64,000 nt of DNA from Sulfurimonas crateris (GCA_945883795.1 CAMCYC010000006.1:1-64000); one strand, 5' to 3'. Shown: positions 52,722 through 64,000, counted from the first letter of the stretch. The notes: generated from the sequence alone by a model not told the origin. A program made the numbers and translations.

Positions 52722-53936
52722 TTATACTTTTTTTTCAAACATAGTAATGAATGGTAACGCTATCCATTGTGCAATAAAGAGTATTGCAGCAAAAAAGCCG
52801 ATAGTGCTATAAATTCCTGATGGTGGTAATTTGCCCATAGCAGTTAAAATAATCATGTTAATTAACATCATCCAAAACCAAATACGGAATAATCCACGAC
52901 GATTTGCAGCAACAGTATTTGGACTTCTATCCAAAAATGGTAAAAGAACAAAAATAACTTGAGCAAATCCAAATGCAATCAGACCAATATCTACAGAGAA
53001 TGGGCGTAAAATTTCATAAGACCATAAAAAATACCATTCAGGATAAATATGTGCTGGAGTTTTAAGTCCGTCTGCTGGGTCAAAGTTTACAGGGTCCATA
53101 GCAAAACCGTAGTTATAAAAAACAAGATAAAAGAAGAAAATTAGATAAACACCCACAACCATCATATCTTTTGACATAAAGTCGTTTGCAAATCTCATAA
53201 CTTTTGAACCTGCTTTGTCACCATTTAAATATCTTTTTGATTCTTTTTCAAAATCAATCTCTTCACCATCTTGATTATTAACATGGGGAATACGAAGAGA
53301 ACCAAAGTGAAGTGCGATAAGTCCTAAAATAGCCAATGGAATTAATAAAACATGGAGCATGAAAAAACGAGTTAAGAATGCTTGAGCAGGAACATAATCC
53401 CCACGAATCCATTCAACTAAACCATCTGCATGTAAAGAACCACCGCTAAAGAGGTTTGTAATAACCATTCCAGCCCAGTAACTCATTTGCCCCCATGGAA
53501 GCATATAACCAGAAAATGCTTCTGCTGAAAATGCCACAAATAAAAGCATTCCAGATATCCAAATCATCTCACGACCTTTTTTGTAAGAGCCGTAATAAAT
53601 TCCCGTAAACATGTGGATGTAAATAATCAAAAATACAACCGAAGCAGCAACGCCATGCACATGTCTCCACAACCAACCAAAATCAACATCTCTCATTATT
53701 GTAAAATTCACACTATAAAATGCAGTCTCAATGTTTGGTTGATAATACATCAATAAAAATATACCTGAAACTAAAAGGAGCACGAAGGTAATTACAAGAA
53801 CCATCCCCATTGCCCACAAAAAGTTAATATTTTTAGGAATCCAATACTCAGACCCCATAACTTTTTCAATTGTATCAATTGCTAATCTTTGGTTTAACCA
53901 ATCTTTAACGCTTGTTGCTTTTGTAAAATGTGCCAT
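52722..53936 (-). CDS. petB: Cytochrome b subunit of the bc1 complex
   Basis: A 404-residue membrane protein with about 8 helices. The heme b ligands are in 'HVHGVAASVVFLIIYIHMF' (helix B) and 'HVLLIPLAILGLIALHFG' (helix D). 'PEWYFLWSYEILR' is the PEWY quinol site. It is fused like a mitochondrial-type b, not split as b6/IV. It oxidises quinol and returns one electron through the low-potential chain. Confidence 0.96.
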   Translation of the reverse strand: MAHFTKATSVKDWLNQRLAIDTIEKVMGSEYWIPKNINFLWAMGMVLVITFVLLLVSGIFLLMYYQPNIETAFYSVNFTIMRDVDFGWLWRHVHGVAASVVFLIIYIHMFTGIYYGSYKKGREMIWISGMLLFVAFSAEAFSGYMLPWGQMSYWAGMVITNLFSGGSLHADGLVEWIRGDYVPAQAFLTRFFMLHVLLIPLAILGLIALHFGSLRIPHVNNQDGEEIDFEKESKRYLNGDKAGSKVMRFANDFMSKDMMVVGVYLIFFFYLVFYNYGFAMDPVNFDPADGLKTPAHIYPEWYFLWSYEILRPFSVDIGLIAFGFAQVIFVLLPFLDRSPNTVAANRRGLFRIWFWMMLINMIILTAMGKLPPSGIYSTIGFFAAILFIAQWIALPFITMFEKKV

Positions 53937-53947
53937 CTTTTCCCTTT

Positions 53948-54472
53948 TTAAAGTGTAATGCCAGTTTCTTTCATTTTAGTATATTCAGGCCCAGCCTCAC
54001 CCAAAACTAACTTCGTACCATCTATTTTAAAAGGAGGAATATCAAATCCTCGTGGAGGTGGAACTTTTGTTACATCACCAGAAAAGTCAAATTGACCTCC
54101 ATGACAAGCACATAAAAATCCTTGTTCAGTCGCATTGTATGCAGGAATACATCCAAGGTGTGTACATAAACCGATAGAAACCATATAGTGAGAACCACCA
54201 ATAATAATATCACGGGCTTTTTGTTTTTCTGTTTGTTTTGCAACCATCTCAGCTGTTTTTTTCAAAACGAATATAGGTTTCCCTCTCCATTTTTCAGTAA
54301 CTAACTGATTCTCTTCATATATAGTCATATCCAAAGTAGTAAAACCAGCTGCTTTTACACTTGGAAGTGGGTCCCAACTTTTTTTCATTGCAACCAATGA
54401 GCCTACTGCACCAACTGCTGCAACAGCACCAAATGCCTTCCCCATAAAACCTCTACGGCCATTATTTTCCAT
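53948..54472 (-). CDS. petA: Rieske iron-sulfur subunit of the bc1 complex
   Basis: A 174-residue protein with a twin-arginine-like N-terminus ('NNGRRGFMGKAFGAVAAVG') that also serves as the membrane anchor. The [2Fe-2S] ligands are C103-x-H105 ('CTHLGC') and C121-x2-H124 ('CACHGG'), with C108 and C123 placed for the usual disulfide. It is first in the operon, 11 bases before petB. Confidence 0.97.
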   Translation of the reverse strand: MENNGRRGFMGKAFGAVAAVGAVGSLVAMKKSWDPLPSVKAAGFTTLDMTIYEENQLVTEKWRGKPIFVLKKTAEMVAKQTEKQKARDIIIGGSHYMVSIGLCTHLGCIPAYNATEQGFLCACHGGQFDFSGDVTKVPPPRGFDIPPFKIDGTKLVLGEAGPEYTKMKETGITL

Positions 54473-54505
54473 CTCTTCTCACTTTAATGTGAATTTTAAA
54501 AGCTT

Positions 54506-54511
54506 ATTATA
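54506..54511 (-). promoter_or_regulatory. -10 element of petABC
   Basis: TATAAT on the minus strand ends 33 bases before the petA ATG. The -35 is not obvious. Confidence 0.4.
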
Positions 54512-54532
54512 TACCAAATAACTTTTAATTAT

Positions 54533-55399
54533 TTATAAATTTAAGCTTTGTTTTATAAAATTTGCAATTTTATTGCTATCTTTTTCAATTTTAGAATATT
54601 CGTGATTATTTATTGTTTTTAAAATGACAGATAATTCTGATTTATCATAATTTAGAATAATAGGAATATTCAGTTTTAAAAATAACTTTTGAAAATCAAC
54701 TATATAATCTTCTCTTTGAATATAAATAGGTTTTCCACCAGAAGCAAGGCTCTCTAAAACAGCTTGAGGCGATGCTGTGATAAGAATATCTGTTTTTTTA
54801 ATCATCTCATTATATTCTTCAAATTCATGGTAGTGACTAAATTTTTTCTTTAATAAATCTTCATAATCTAAAAAGTAATAAAAACCAAGTTGTAAGTGAG
54901 GATTTAATCCATCAAGAAAGGGTAGGTTTTTTTCTAAATCTTTTTCATAATCATCATCACCAAAGAAAAATGAAAGTTTTATAGTTTTTTCTTCATGAAC
55001 AAAAAAAGTATCATCTATCGCATAACCATGACAAATATTTTCACCCTCCAAATAAGGTGAAATCAAAAACTCTTTTTCCATTTTTGTATCATTTTCAGCA
55101 TCACTTACTCTAATAAAAGTTGAAAAATATTTTCTCATGTCATCTAACATAATAGGATTTGCTTCCTCAGAATCAAAAATTAGTTTATCTCCATAGTGTG
55201 CAATTTGAGGTATATTTCGTACAACATCAATTCCAACACTATTTTTGATACCAAAATTTTTAGCAATCTGTGCTATACGAAAATCAGAACTCAAAAGTGT
55301 AATATCCACATCTCCCAACGCTCTTATAATTGTTGCAGCGCGTCTAAATCTATCTAGCCCTATTCTGTGTCCTGTATGCACATAATAAAAAAATTTCAT
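54533..55399 (-). CDS. Glycosyltransferase-like (GT-B type) protein of unknown substrate
   Basis: A 288-residue soluble protein. 'KFFYYVHTGHRIGLDRFRRA' at the start and 'ITASPQAVLESLASGGKPIY' (about 212-231) near the end resemble the sugar-nucleotide loop of GT-B glycosyltransferases and PseG-like enzymes. The donor and acceptor are unknown. No other sugar genes adjoin it; petABC is downstream. Alternative: a conserved protein with a GT-B fold but other activity. Confidence 0.55.
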   Translation of the reverse strand: MKFFYYVHTGHRIGLDRFRRAATIIRALGDVDITLLSSDFRIAQIAKNFGIKNSVGIDVVRNIPQIAHYGDKLIFDSEEANPIMLDDMRKYFSTFIRVSDAENDTKMEKEFLISPYLEGENICHGYAIDDTFFVHEEKTIKLSFFFGDDDYEKDLEKNLPFLDGLNPHLQLGFYYFLDYEDLLKKKFSHYHEFEEYNEMIKKTDILITASPQAVLESLASGGKPIYIQREDYIVDFQKLFLKLNIPIILNYDKSELSVILKTINNHEYSKIEKDSNKIANFIKQSLNL

Positions 55400-55528
55400 T
55401 TTTCCTCCACTATTTTTATAATTTTTGTATATTGTGGATTGTACTATGAAAAATATTAAGGAAGCTATTGATATCTTGAGTTTTTTGTTTTAGATAAATT
55501 ATTTATTTTGATTGGATGAAGTAAAGGT

Positions 55529-55552
55529 GTAAAAGGGGAAACTCCCTTTTAC
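55529..55552 (-). terminator. Terminator after nifU
   Basis: GTAAAAGGG and CCCTTTTAC form a 9-bp perfect stem around a 6-base loop, directly after the nifU stop. Downstream is T-poor, so termination is moderately likely. Confidence 0.55.
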
Positions 55553-56527
55553 TTAGATTGGAAGAACACGAATTTTTGAAGAGAGTTTTTCTTTAAGTGT
55601 TGCTTCGATTGCATAAAGTGTCCCTGTTGAAGATGAAGAACAACCGTTACATGCACCCAAATAGCGGATATAAACATCAATATATTCATCTCCCACTTTA
55701 ATATCAATAACTTCCATGTTGCCACCATCCATAATAAGAAATTGGCGAACATTTTCATCTACGATAGCATCAACAGCTTTAATTTTTTGAACCAAAGTCA
55801 TATTTTCAAAACTACCAGTCGAACCAGCATCTGCGGCTGCTTTCATTTTTTCTTCATCCATTTCACGGCGAACATTCGCTAAAATATCTACAAGATAATA
55901 TTCTCTTGCTTCATGTCCACCTGGTTTGATACATGACTTACAAAAACCACCTGCTTTTGTATAATCTGTAATCTGCTCAACTGTTTTTAAATTATTAAGC
56001 TTAATAACCTCTTGGAGTGTTCCTAAGCTCACACGAGCACATTCACACACAATAATATCCTCTTCAAAAGAGTTAGCATCAATCCCCAAGTAAAGTCCTG
56101 CTGCTTTTTTGATAACATCATAAGCCATAACTGAACAATGCATTTTTTGAGGTGGAACTGCTGGGATATCTGGAGTATCACGAAGTGCAAATTCAACATC
56201 AATATTTGTAATTTTTACCGCTTCTTGGACAGTTTTACCAATACAAAGTTCTGTCATAACATCTGAAGATGCGATAGCTGTACCACAACCAAAACTTTTA
56301 AATTTTGAGTTTACGATGATGTCGCTTTTAGGGTCAATCTCCCAATATAAACGAACCGCATCGCCACAAGATTCTGCTCCAAAATCAGCAACAATTAATT
56401 TATTACCATGAGACGCTGCTTCTACTTCTGAAATTTCCCCTTGATGTTGTGGGTTGTTCATAAGTGTCGTAACTTTGTTTGAGTAAGCATCCCATAATGA
56501 TGCTCCTAGTAAATCTTCTTTTGCCAT
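55553..56527 (-). CDS. nifU: NifU-type Fe-S cluster scaffold
   Basis: A 324-residue scaffold with three parts: an IscU-like N-terminal domain ('GAESCGDAVRLY', 'SFGCGTAIASSD', 'KMHCSVMAYD'), a BFD-like [2Fe-2S] domain ('CECARVSLGTL', 'GGFCKSCIKPGG'; about 160-210) and a NifU C-terminal domain with 'GACNGCSSSS'. Campylobacterota use the NIF system for general cluster assembly in place of ISC or SUF. It is 24 bases after nifS. Confidence 0.95.
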   Translation of the reverse strand: MAKEDLLGASLWDAYSNKVTTLMNNPQHQGEISEVEAASHGNKLIVADFGAESCGDAVRLYWEIDPKSDIIVNSKFKSFGCGTAIASSDVMTELCIGKTVQEAVKITNIDVEFALRDTPDIPAVPPQKMHCSVMAYDVIKKAAGLYLGIDANSFEEDIIVCECARVSLGTLQEVIKLNNLKTVEQITDYTKAGGFCKSCIKPGGHEAREYYLVDILANVRREMDEEKMKAAADAGSTGSFENMTLVQKIKAVDAIVDENVRQFLIMDGGNMEVIDIKVGDEYIDVYIRYLGACNGCSSSSTGTLYAIEATLKEKLSSKIRVLPI

Positions 56528-56551
56528 TGTATTTATTTCCTTAATATTTAT

Positions 56552-57823
<1,272 letters not shown>

Positions 57824-58004
57824 TTAGTTTTGAAATAATATTAGCTTTGATATTTGATAATGCTTAACTCAAACTGATATTGTATTTCTTTTAAGGATAG
57901 ATTAGGGGATAAATTAAAATGCTCAAATGATGCTTTCTAGTTTACTACTTGTTTAATGAATAGCAGTAGTATGGCTTTGAATATTTCAAGCATTGGAAAT
58001 TGAT

Positions 58005-59363
58005 ATGATACAAGAAAATAATAATAACTATTTAAGTGGACTTCTGGCAAATAAAAGTGCTTTACAAAAGATGGAAGCTAAATCTATAGCAAAAATTGTT
58101 GAGTCTGTAAAACAAAATTATGATGAGAGTTTTTTAGATATTTTAGAGCAACTTCCAAAGGAGAATCTTTTAAATATTATTTTATTGATGAATGCAAAAA
58201 ATACAAAGGATATATTCTCAAAATGTAGTACAGAGTTTTTATATTCAGCAATTGAGCATGCAAATGATGAAGATATATCAGAAGCGATGGAGAGTATTGA
58301 ACTCTTAGATGAAAAAAAATTTAGAAAGCTTTTTGATAAATTAACAATGGATAGAGGTTTGAACGCTCTGATAAAAGATGAAACAAAAGTTTATAAAGGC
58401 GATGAAATCAGTCCAAGTATTAAACTTTACTACAATAATAACGGTCATGTTAGTTCTATTGGATTTGATATGAAATCGAAGATAAATATTGAAAATTTAA
58501 TTTGGGTGGATTTGTATAAACCAACTATGGAGGAGATAGAACTTATAGAAGAAGTTCTAGGAATTGAAATTCCTACTGTAAATGAAAGAGAAGAGATTGA
58601 GATAAGTTCAAGGTATTGGGAAGAAGAAGGGATAACTACAATCAATTCTTACTTTACAACATTTGAGAATGATGAGATGATAAGTGAAACAATCAGTTTA
58701 ATTTTAAAAGATAGCTTTTTAGTGAGTGTGAGATTTAGAAATTTAAAGAGTTTTGAGGAGTTGAATAAGAAAATTGTTCTTTTCCAAAGTAGATTTACAA
58801 ACGGTGTTGAGTTACTTCTTGCAATGCTTGATATACGGATAGATTTAGATGCAGATATGTTGGAAAAAATTGTTAAAGATATATCTATATTGCGAAAAAG
58901 TTTTATGAGTGATGATGTTGCAAGTCATGATGTGCTTTTGAAATTATCAAAAATGGAAGATTTAAATGCAAAAATGCGAGAAAGCCTTCAAGATAAAAGT
59001 AGAATTTTAGTTGCTCTCATTAAAAATCAAATTGTTACAAAAAGACAAAATTTTGAATTAAAAATCATGATTAAAGATGTTTCTTCTTTAATTGTTCATG
59101 TAGATTTTAATTTTGAAAGATTAGATTCAATTCAAAATATTACACTCGCTTCCATTAGTATCAAACAGGGCAAGAATATTACTATTTTAACTATTGCAAA
59201 TGTGCTTTTTTTACCTCCAACTTTAATCGCTAGCTTATACGGCATGAACTTTCACCACATACCAGAGCTTAATTGGGAATATGGTTACATGTATGCTTTG
59301 GGATTAATGGTATTATCAGCAGTGATACCATATTGGTTATTTAAAATGAAAGCATGGCTTTAA
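58005..59363 (+). CDS. CorA-family Mg2+ channel with an extra N-terminal helical domain
   Basis: A 452-residue protein. Residues about 1-120 form helical hairpins ('FLDILEQLPKENLLNIILL', 'AIEHANDEDISEAMESIEL') that look like the MgtE N-terminal superhelix. A CorA-type cytoplasmic domain follows, then two membrane helices with the selectivity motif 'LYGMNFHHIPEL' (GMN near 413-415). CorA forms pentameric Mg2+ (Ni2+/Co2+) channels. The ATG at 58005 has GGAAA 5 bases upstream and is preferred over the TTG at 57993. It is divergent from nifS. Confidence 0.85.
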   Translation: MIQENNNNYLSGLLANKSALQKMEAKSIAKIVESVKQNYDESFLDILEQLPKENLLNIILLMNAKNTKDIFSKCSTEFLYSAIEHANDEDISEAMESIELLDEKKFRKLFDKLTMDRGLNALIKDETKVYKGDEISPSIKLYYNNNGHVSSIGFDMKSKINIENLIWVDLYKPTMEEIELIEEVLGIEIPTVNEREEIEISSRYWEEEGITTINSYFTTFENDEMISETISLILKDSFLVSVRFRNLKSFEELNKKIVLFQSRFTNGVELLLAMLDIRIDLDADMLEKIVKDISILRKSFMSDDVASHDVLLKLSKMEDLNAKMRESLQDKSRILVALIKNQIVTKRQNFELKIMIKDVSSLIVHVDFNFERLDSIQNITLASISIKQGKNITILTIANVLFLPPTLIASLYGMNFHHIPELNWEYGYMYALGLMVLSAVIPYWLFKMKAWL

Positions 59364-59398
59364 AAAATATTTGTTTAAACTTTTCAAAGATAGCCTTA

Positions 59399-60373
59399 TT
59401 ATATGGCTATCTTATTTGTATTTTGTACTATAACTTCGTCCTCTTTTTTGCCTTTGATAAATGCTAAAAAGAATATTAAAAAGATACTCAAAATGAAGCC
59501 CGTCACAAAAGCAACAACAACAATAAGTGCTCTTTTTGGCTTTGCTTTATTTTTGATATAAGACTCATGAGGAAGTGTTAAAATATCACATTGATAGTAT
59601 TGCTTTGATTTTGTCATAATCTTTTTTTCTAAGAGTTTAGAGATAAGCATGGAAAGATTTTGGCGTAATTCAATCTCATCTGCATGAGAGAGTTCTTCTT
59701 GAAAATATTTTAAACTATTGTTAAGATTTTTAAGATTATTGTCAACCAAATATTTACTTGCATCTTCTAAAAAGGCATTAATAATTTTAGGTGGATAAGT
59801 TCTATCCATGTCGCTATAAGAAACAGAGATAAGAGAAGTTTTCTTATCGCTTGAGATAGCAAACTTTGTTTGGATATCTAAAATTAAATTATAAATTATT
59901 TCCTCTTTATCTTTTACTTGTTCCTCTTTTCCTTGTTCATCTTTTTTATCCGATTTAAAGAACTCATAAATATCTCTATATCCCAATGCAAAGACATAAT
60001 TTTTATCAATATCCTCTTGGCTATAATAATCCAAAACTTTATTTTTAACCACAAACTCTTTCATGAATTCATAGTTATGAAGCAGCGAATCAAAGGCACT
60101 ATCAGGTGTCATAGAAGCACCACCCAAACTCACACCAGCCATAGCAGCTAAACCACCAAGCGCTCCTCCTCCAGAATCTGATTCTGTTGGGATAAGAATT
60201 GCTTCTGATGAATATACATTGGGTTGTTTAAGAGCATACACAACAGCTAAAGTTGTGACGAGAAAAGTAAAAAGAATAATAAGCGTTTTACCCTTGAGAA
60301 TTGTTTGCCACAATTCTCGTAAGTCAATTTCATCCTCTTGAATATATCCGTTATTTTGAGGAAGATTCTGCAT
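59399..60373 (-). CDS. Wzz-like polysaccharide chain-length/co-polymerase protein
   Basis: A 324-residue inner-membrane protein. 'EIDLRELWQTILKGKTLIIL' begins the Wzz domain and TM1 (about 30-50). A Gly-rich insert ('GGGALGGLAAMAGVSLGG') is unusual for Wzz. A periplasmic coiled coil follows, then TM2 (about 282-308), preceded by the Pro-containing 'KNKAKPKRALIVVVAFV'. No tyrosine-kinase domain is attached. It overlaps the SLBB gene by one base (TAATG). Confidence 0.85.
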   Translation of the reverse strand: MQNLPQNNGYIQEDEIDLRELWQTILKGKTLIILFTFLVTTLAVVYALKQPNVYSSEAILIPTESDSGGGALGGLAAMAGVSLGGASMTPDSAFDSLLHNYEFMKEFVVKNKVLDYYSQEDIDKNYVFALGYRDIYEFFKSDKKDEQGKEEQVKDKEEIIYNLILDIQTKFAISSDKKTSLISVSYSDMDRTYPPKIINAFLEDASKYLVDNNLKNLNNSLKYFQEELSHADEIELRQNLSMLISKLLEKKIMTKSKQYYQCDILTLPHESYIKNKAKPKRALIVVVAFVTGFILSIFLIFFLAFIKGKKEDEVIVQNTNKIAI

Positions 60374-63156
60374 TATTTTGTAATACCTAAAGTATTAAAT
60401 GCAGCTGCAGTAATAGCAAAGTTTGAGAGAATTTTACTTGCACTATCCCAAATTTCAAGATTACTAAACTCTTGGATATAAATAGGAACAACGATTGTAT
60501 CCCCTTTTCGTAAGTTAGAATTTGCATAAAACCATGAAGTATTTACAGGCTCAGAAATTCCATTGGCATGGATAACATATATGCTCTCTTTATCAGCAGC
60601 TTTAGAATAACCACTTGCAAGTTTTATATATTCTGCAAACCCTTTTTCTCCGTCATACACAAATGAACTAGGATTGTAAACTTCTCCAAATACAGTAACC
60701 GTATCGATAGAACTTGGAATAGTAATAGTATCTTTATCTTTAAGAACAATATTGTAAGTACTCTCCTCAATTTTACTCAGATTGTTATCTATCATAATAT
60801 TGATACGACCAATTGGCTGATATTTTTGCGCTTCAACCATAACTTCACTCAAAGCATTCACAGCTTGTCCCATACTAGCTGATTGTTTAGAATTAGCTGG
60901 CATAGCATTATAAATAGCAAGTTGACGCTTAATTTGTGATAATGAGCTGTTGTATTGTTCTATTTGATTTTGTTTGATACTCTCTCTTGTAAAAACTGCA
61001 CCATCAACAAAAGCTTTATTTGTAAAGCCACCTGCTCGTTTGAGTAGACTTGCAAGTTGTTCCCCTTCTTCTATAGTGTAAGTTCCAGGAAAGTTAACTT
61101 GACCACTGAGTTCAACACTTTGTTTTTCTCCCCATTGAGGAATCTTAAAGATTGTAACTTCATCGTATGGTTGAAGTTCTATTTCTGAGAGGGATTTATC
61201 TTTAATGTCAATTTTTATAATATTTCGTTGTCTTACGAGCTTTTCGTCAACATAATATCTTATAATCTCTATATTATTTGTATAAGCTCTTTTTGTAAAA
61301 CCACCTGCAAATTTTAAAAGTTTTGCAACATTCATCCCTTTTTCATAAAAAGTACTCATCGGTTTTACAACTTCACCTTGAATCGTAATTGGTTCTAAAA
61401 TATGTGAATTATAATAATCGTAAACTTCAATTTCATCATAAGGGGAAAGTGTCGTGTTTCCATCTTTTTCTTGTGAAATGAATTTTGTGATAGGCATAAA
61501 GTCTTTTGTATTAAAAGTGGTAAGTCTAATTTTATCATCAATAACTCCATTCACTCCCGAGGCATGAATTGCATCTTTAACGCTCATACCATTGTAATAT
61601 TGAAGTTTTCCAGCCTTCATAAGTGTTGTACCCACAGTTGTAACATAAGCACTAGATGTAATATCATTTTGATTAAAGATAAAAATTTCATCTTGAGATT
61701 TTAAAAGAACTGTTTGCGTGTTATTTAAAACTTTTTCTAAGTCGAATGATTCGACAGTATATGTAAGTTTTTCATTGTATCTTTTGAGCACTGCATATTC
61801 AAAATAAGTTTGTGGTAAAAAGAATTTTTTTGCACCAAATTCAATATTTTTCTTTAATAATTCATTGAGTGTTTTACTTGTACCCAGATTATAATTTCCA
61901 GGTCTTATGATATTTCCATAGATATTTACACTGCTTTGTGCTGAAAAATCTAAAGGATATATATAAATTTTATCACCATTTTGCATTTTGAAATTTTTTG
62001 CTTGACTATAAGCAATCTCAAAAGTTTCACTCGTAGAGTTATCTTTAAATCGCTTAATTTTGATATTTATTTTTGAAGCGTCAGGTGTCATGCCACCAGC
62101 AAACTTTATAAGCGTATTTAATCTTTCATTTTCTTTCAGTTCAAAAATAGCTGCATTATTTACCAATCCGTCAATGCTTACTAAAATTTTTGCTTGCTTT
62201 ATCATGACAATATCACCATGTTTGAGTAAGATAGAGCCAAAATCCTCACCCTTAAATAAAAGGTCATAAAAATCAATATGAGCAATAATTTGAGAATCTC
62301 TTTTAATAATTATATCTCTAAGTGAACCATTCTTTTGAATCCCATTTGCATTATTGAGAAGGTCTTTTACAGTTGAATAAGAAGCTATATTATAAAGACC
62401 TGGTGCTTTTACCTCACCTACAAGTGTTACTTGAATACTACTATATTTACTAATGTTAATATTAAAATTACTTGTTTTATAGTGTTGGCTAAGTTTGCTT
62501 GTAAGGTATGTTTTAGCATCGGCAAAACTCATTCCACCAACTTTAATTGGTCCTAAAAAAGGGATTTGGAGTGTTCCATCATTTTGTACATCCAAAGAAA
62601 ACTCTTTTTCTCTATCCCCATAAATATTTATATTGAAAACATCACCAGTTGAAATAATATAATTAGACGGTGTCGGAAGTGAGGCAATATCTATCTGATT
62701 TTTATTTGCAAAAAAGCGATTTGAATAACGAGCAAGTTTATTTTCACTAAAAAAGAGTTGTTTTTTTAATAGCTTCTTTTTTATATTTTCACTTGTTTGA
62801 TAAGCAAAAGGGTTCATCCCAGAATCTGTGGCATGAGCATCTTGAATTGCTTTATCCGTTTCCGTATCCGTTGTTTCTGTAGTACTTTTATCTGTATCTA
62901 CCTTATCTACCTCTATATCATTTTTCACATCAGTAGTAACAACATCAGCAGTTTTTGATGTTTCAGTAGCTTTTACATCAAGTTTTTGCTTCACTTCATC
63001 TAAGGTAACACCTTTTTCTTGCATGGCAGCTTGAGCTTGAGGTGTATTAAGTAAAGCAGGATTTTGCATCACTGCTTGCTTGACTTCGGCTATGCTAGGT
63101 TCAGCATAGAGGACTAATATGGGTAACAAAGAAAGAAAAAACAGTTTAAAAAGCAT
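60373..63156 (-). CDS. SLBB-domain polysaccharide export protein (Wza-like)
   Basis: A 927-residue protein with a signal peptide (1-16). The N-terminal 'MQNPALLNTPQAQAAMQEKG' region is helical, then comes an acidic Thr-rich linker, a Poly_export domain ('IISTGDVFNINIYGDREKEF') and five to six SLBB domains ('VTLVGEVKAPGLYNI', 'VNIYGNIIRPGNYNLG', 'VELSGQVNFPGTYTI', 'VTVFGEVYNPSSFVYD'). It has no lipobox, so it is not a lipoprotein like E. coli Wza. The start is the ATG at 63156 with TGGAG upstream; the TTG at 63171 is part of that site. It forms an export pair with the Wzz-like gene. Confidence 0.88.
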   Translation of the reverse strand: MLFKLFFLSLLPILVLYAEPSIAEVKQAVMQNPALLNTPQAQAAMQEKGVTLDEVKQKLDVKATETSKTADVVTTDVKNDIEVDKVDTDKSTTETTDTETDKAIQDAHATDSGMNPFAYQTSENIKKKLLKKQLFFSENKLARYSNRFFANKNQIDIASLPTPSNYIISTGDVFNINIYGDREKEFSLDVQNDGTLQIPFLGPIKVGGMSFADAKTYLTSKLSQHYKTSNFNINISKYSSIQVTLVGEVKAPGLYNIASYSTVKDLLNNANGIQKNGSLRDIIIKRDSQIIAHIDFYDLLFKGEDFGSILLKHGDIVMIKQAKILVSIDGLVNNAAIFELKENERLNTLIKFAGGMTPDASKINIKIKRFKDNSTSETFEIAYSQAKNFKMQNGDKIYIYPLDFSAQSSVNIYGNIIRPGNYNLGTSKTLNELLKKNIEFGAKKFFLPQTYFEYAVLKRYNEKLTYTVESFDLEKVLNNTQTVLLKSQDEIFIFNQNDITSSAYVTTVGTTLMKAGKLQYYNGMSVKDAIHASGVNGVIDDKIRLTTFNTKDFMPITKFISQEKDGNTTLSPYDEIEVYDYYNSHILEPITIQGEVVKPMSTFYEKGMNVAKLLKFAGGFTKRAYTNNIEIIRYYVDEKLVRQRNIIKIDIKDKSLSEIELQPYDEVTIFKIPQWGEKQSVELSGQVNFPGTYTIEEGEQLASLLKRAGGFTNKAFVDGAVFTRESIKQNQIEQYNSSLSQIKRQLAIYNAMPANSKQSASMGQAVNALSEVMVEAQKYQPIGRINIMIDNNLSKIEESTYNIVLKDKDTITIPSSIDTVTVFGEVYNPSSFVYDGEKGFAEYIKLASGYSKAADKESIYVIHANGISEPVNTSWFYANSNLRKGDTIVVPIYIQEFSNLEIWDSASKILSNFAITAAAFNTLGITK

Positions 63157-63255
63157 AAGAAACTTCTCCAAAAAAAATTAGGCGAATTGTATCTTTTTAT
63201 TAGTTATTGTAGGCTGAAATGTATCAATAGCTACACGATTATGAGCTATTTTTGA

Positions 63256-64000
<745 letters not shown>

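Overview
The window is AT-rich, almost fully coding DNA from a sulfur-oxidising member of the Campylobacterota (the former Epsilonproteobacteria), probably a Sulfurimonas- or Sulfuricurvum-like organism. This assignment is an inference. It rests on a soxXYZAB cluster with campylobacterotal accessories, a diheme-type cytochrome c1 in a petABC bc1 operon, a NifS/NifU assembly pair, campylobacterotal-type porins, the Gly-Leu-Cys-Ser tRNA array, and start codons and AAGGA-type ribosome sites usual for the group. No replicon, plasmid or phage signature was seen.

Layout. 1-1.3 kb: the C-terminus of a large, probably exported protein, a patch of short or decayed ORFs with a palindrome, and a RelE/ParE-type toxin-antitoxin pair. 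1.47-1.87 kb: four tRNA genes on the minus strand. 2-6 kb: ilvD-thrS-infC. 6-12.1 kb: an MFS transporter, rdgB, uppP, a sodium-dependent transporter with a small partner, a DUF234/nuclease-like protein and a DksA/TraR-type zinc-finger protein. 12.1-15.9 kb: a Ktr-type potassium uptake pair behind a KdpDE-like two-component system.

16.2-26 kb: the most unusual region. Three co-directional genes encode a TPR plus outer-membrane beta-barrel protein (Slam/DUF560-like), a FecR-domain protein with a Ser/Thr repeat and a TbpB-like C-terminal barrel, and a 2193-residue exported protein built from 21 RCC1 repeats (three sets of seven), a beta-helix and a C-terminal aromatic module. I read this as a candidate type XI (Slam-like) export locus with a non-lipoprotein cargo and a giant companion.

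26.1-35.3 kb: a J-like membrane protein, then soxX-Y-Z-A-B, a porin, a SoxH-like metallo-beta-lactamase protein, a thioredoxin-like protein, two DsrE-like proteins and a DUF302 protein. The operon is preceded by a perfect tandem 11-bp repeat. 35.4-37 kb: pcm and a SHOCT protein. 37-43.2 kb: a TonB-dependent copper receptor (OprC/NosA type) downstream of a CheA-like kinase, a CheX-like protein and a CheY-like regulator. 43.3-49.7 kb: leuA, rsmE, moeA, queD, queE and moaA. 49.9-54.5 kb: a porin, an RDD protein and petABC. 54.5-59.4 kb: a glycosyltransferase-like protein, nifU, nifS and a CorA-type channel with an extra N-terminal helical domain. 59.4-63.2 kb: a Wzz/SLBB polysaccharide-export pair. 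From 63.37 kb: the start of alaS, cut by the window end.

The genes fit a chemolithotroph. Sox proteins oxidise reduced sulfur in the periplasm and feed electrons to cytochromes, with the bc1 complex in the respiratory chain. NifSU builds Fe-S clusters for the Rieske protein, MoaA, QueE and IlvD. MoaA/MoeA make the molybdenum cofactor. Outer-membrane porins and the copper receptor handle import, and the Ktr system handles potassium. All calls come from reading the sequence; no database search was run.
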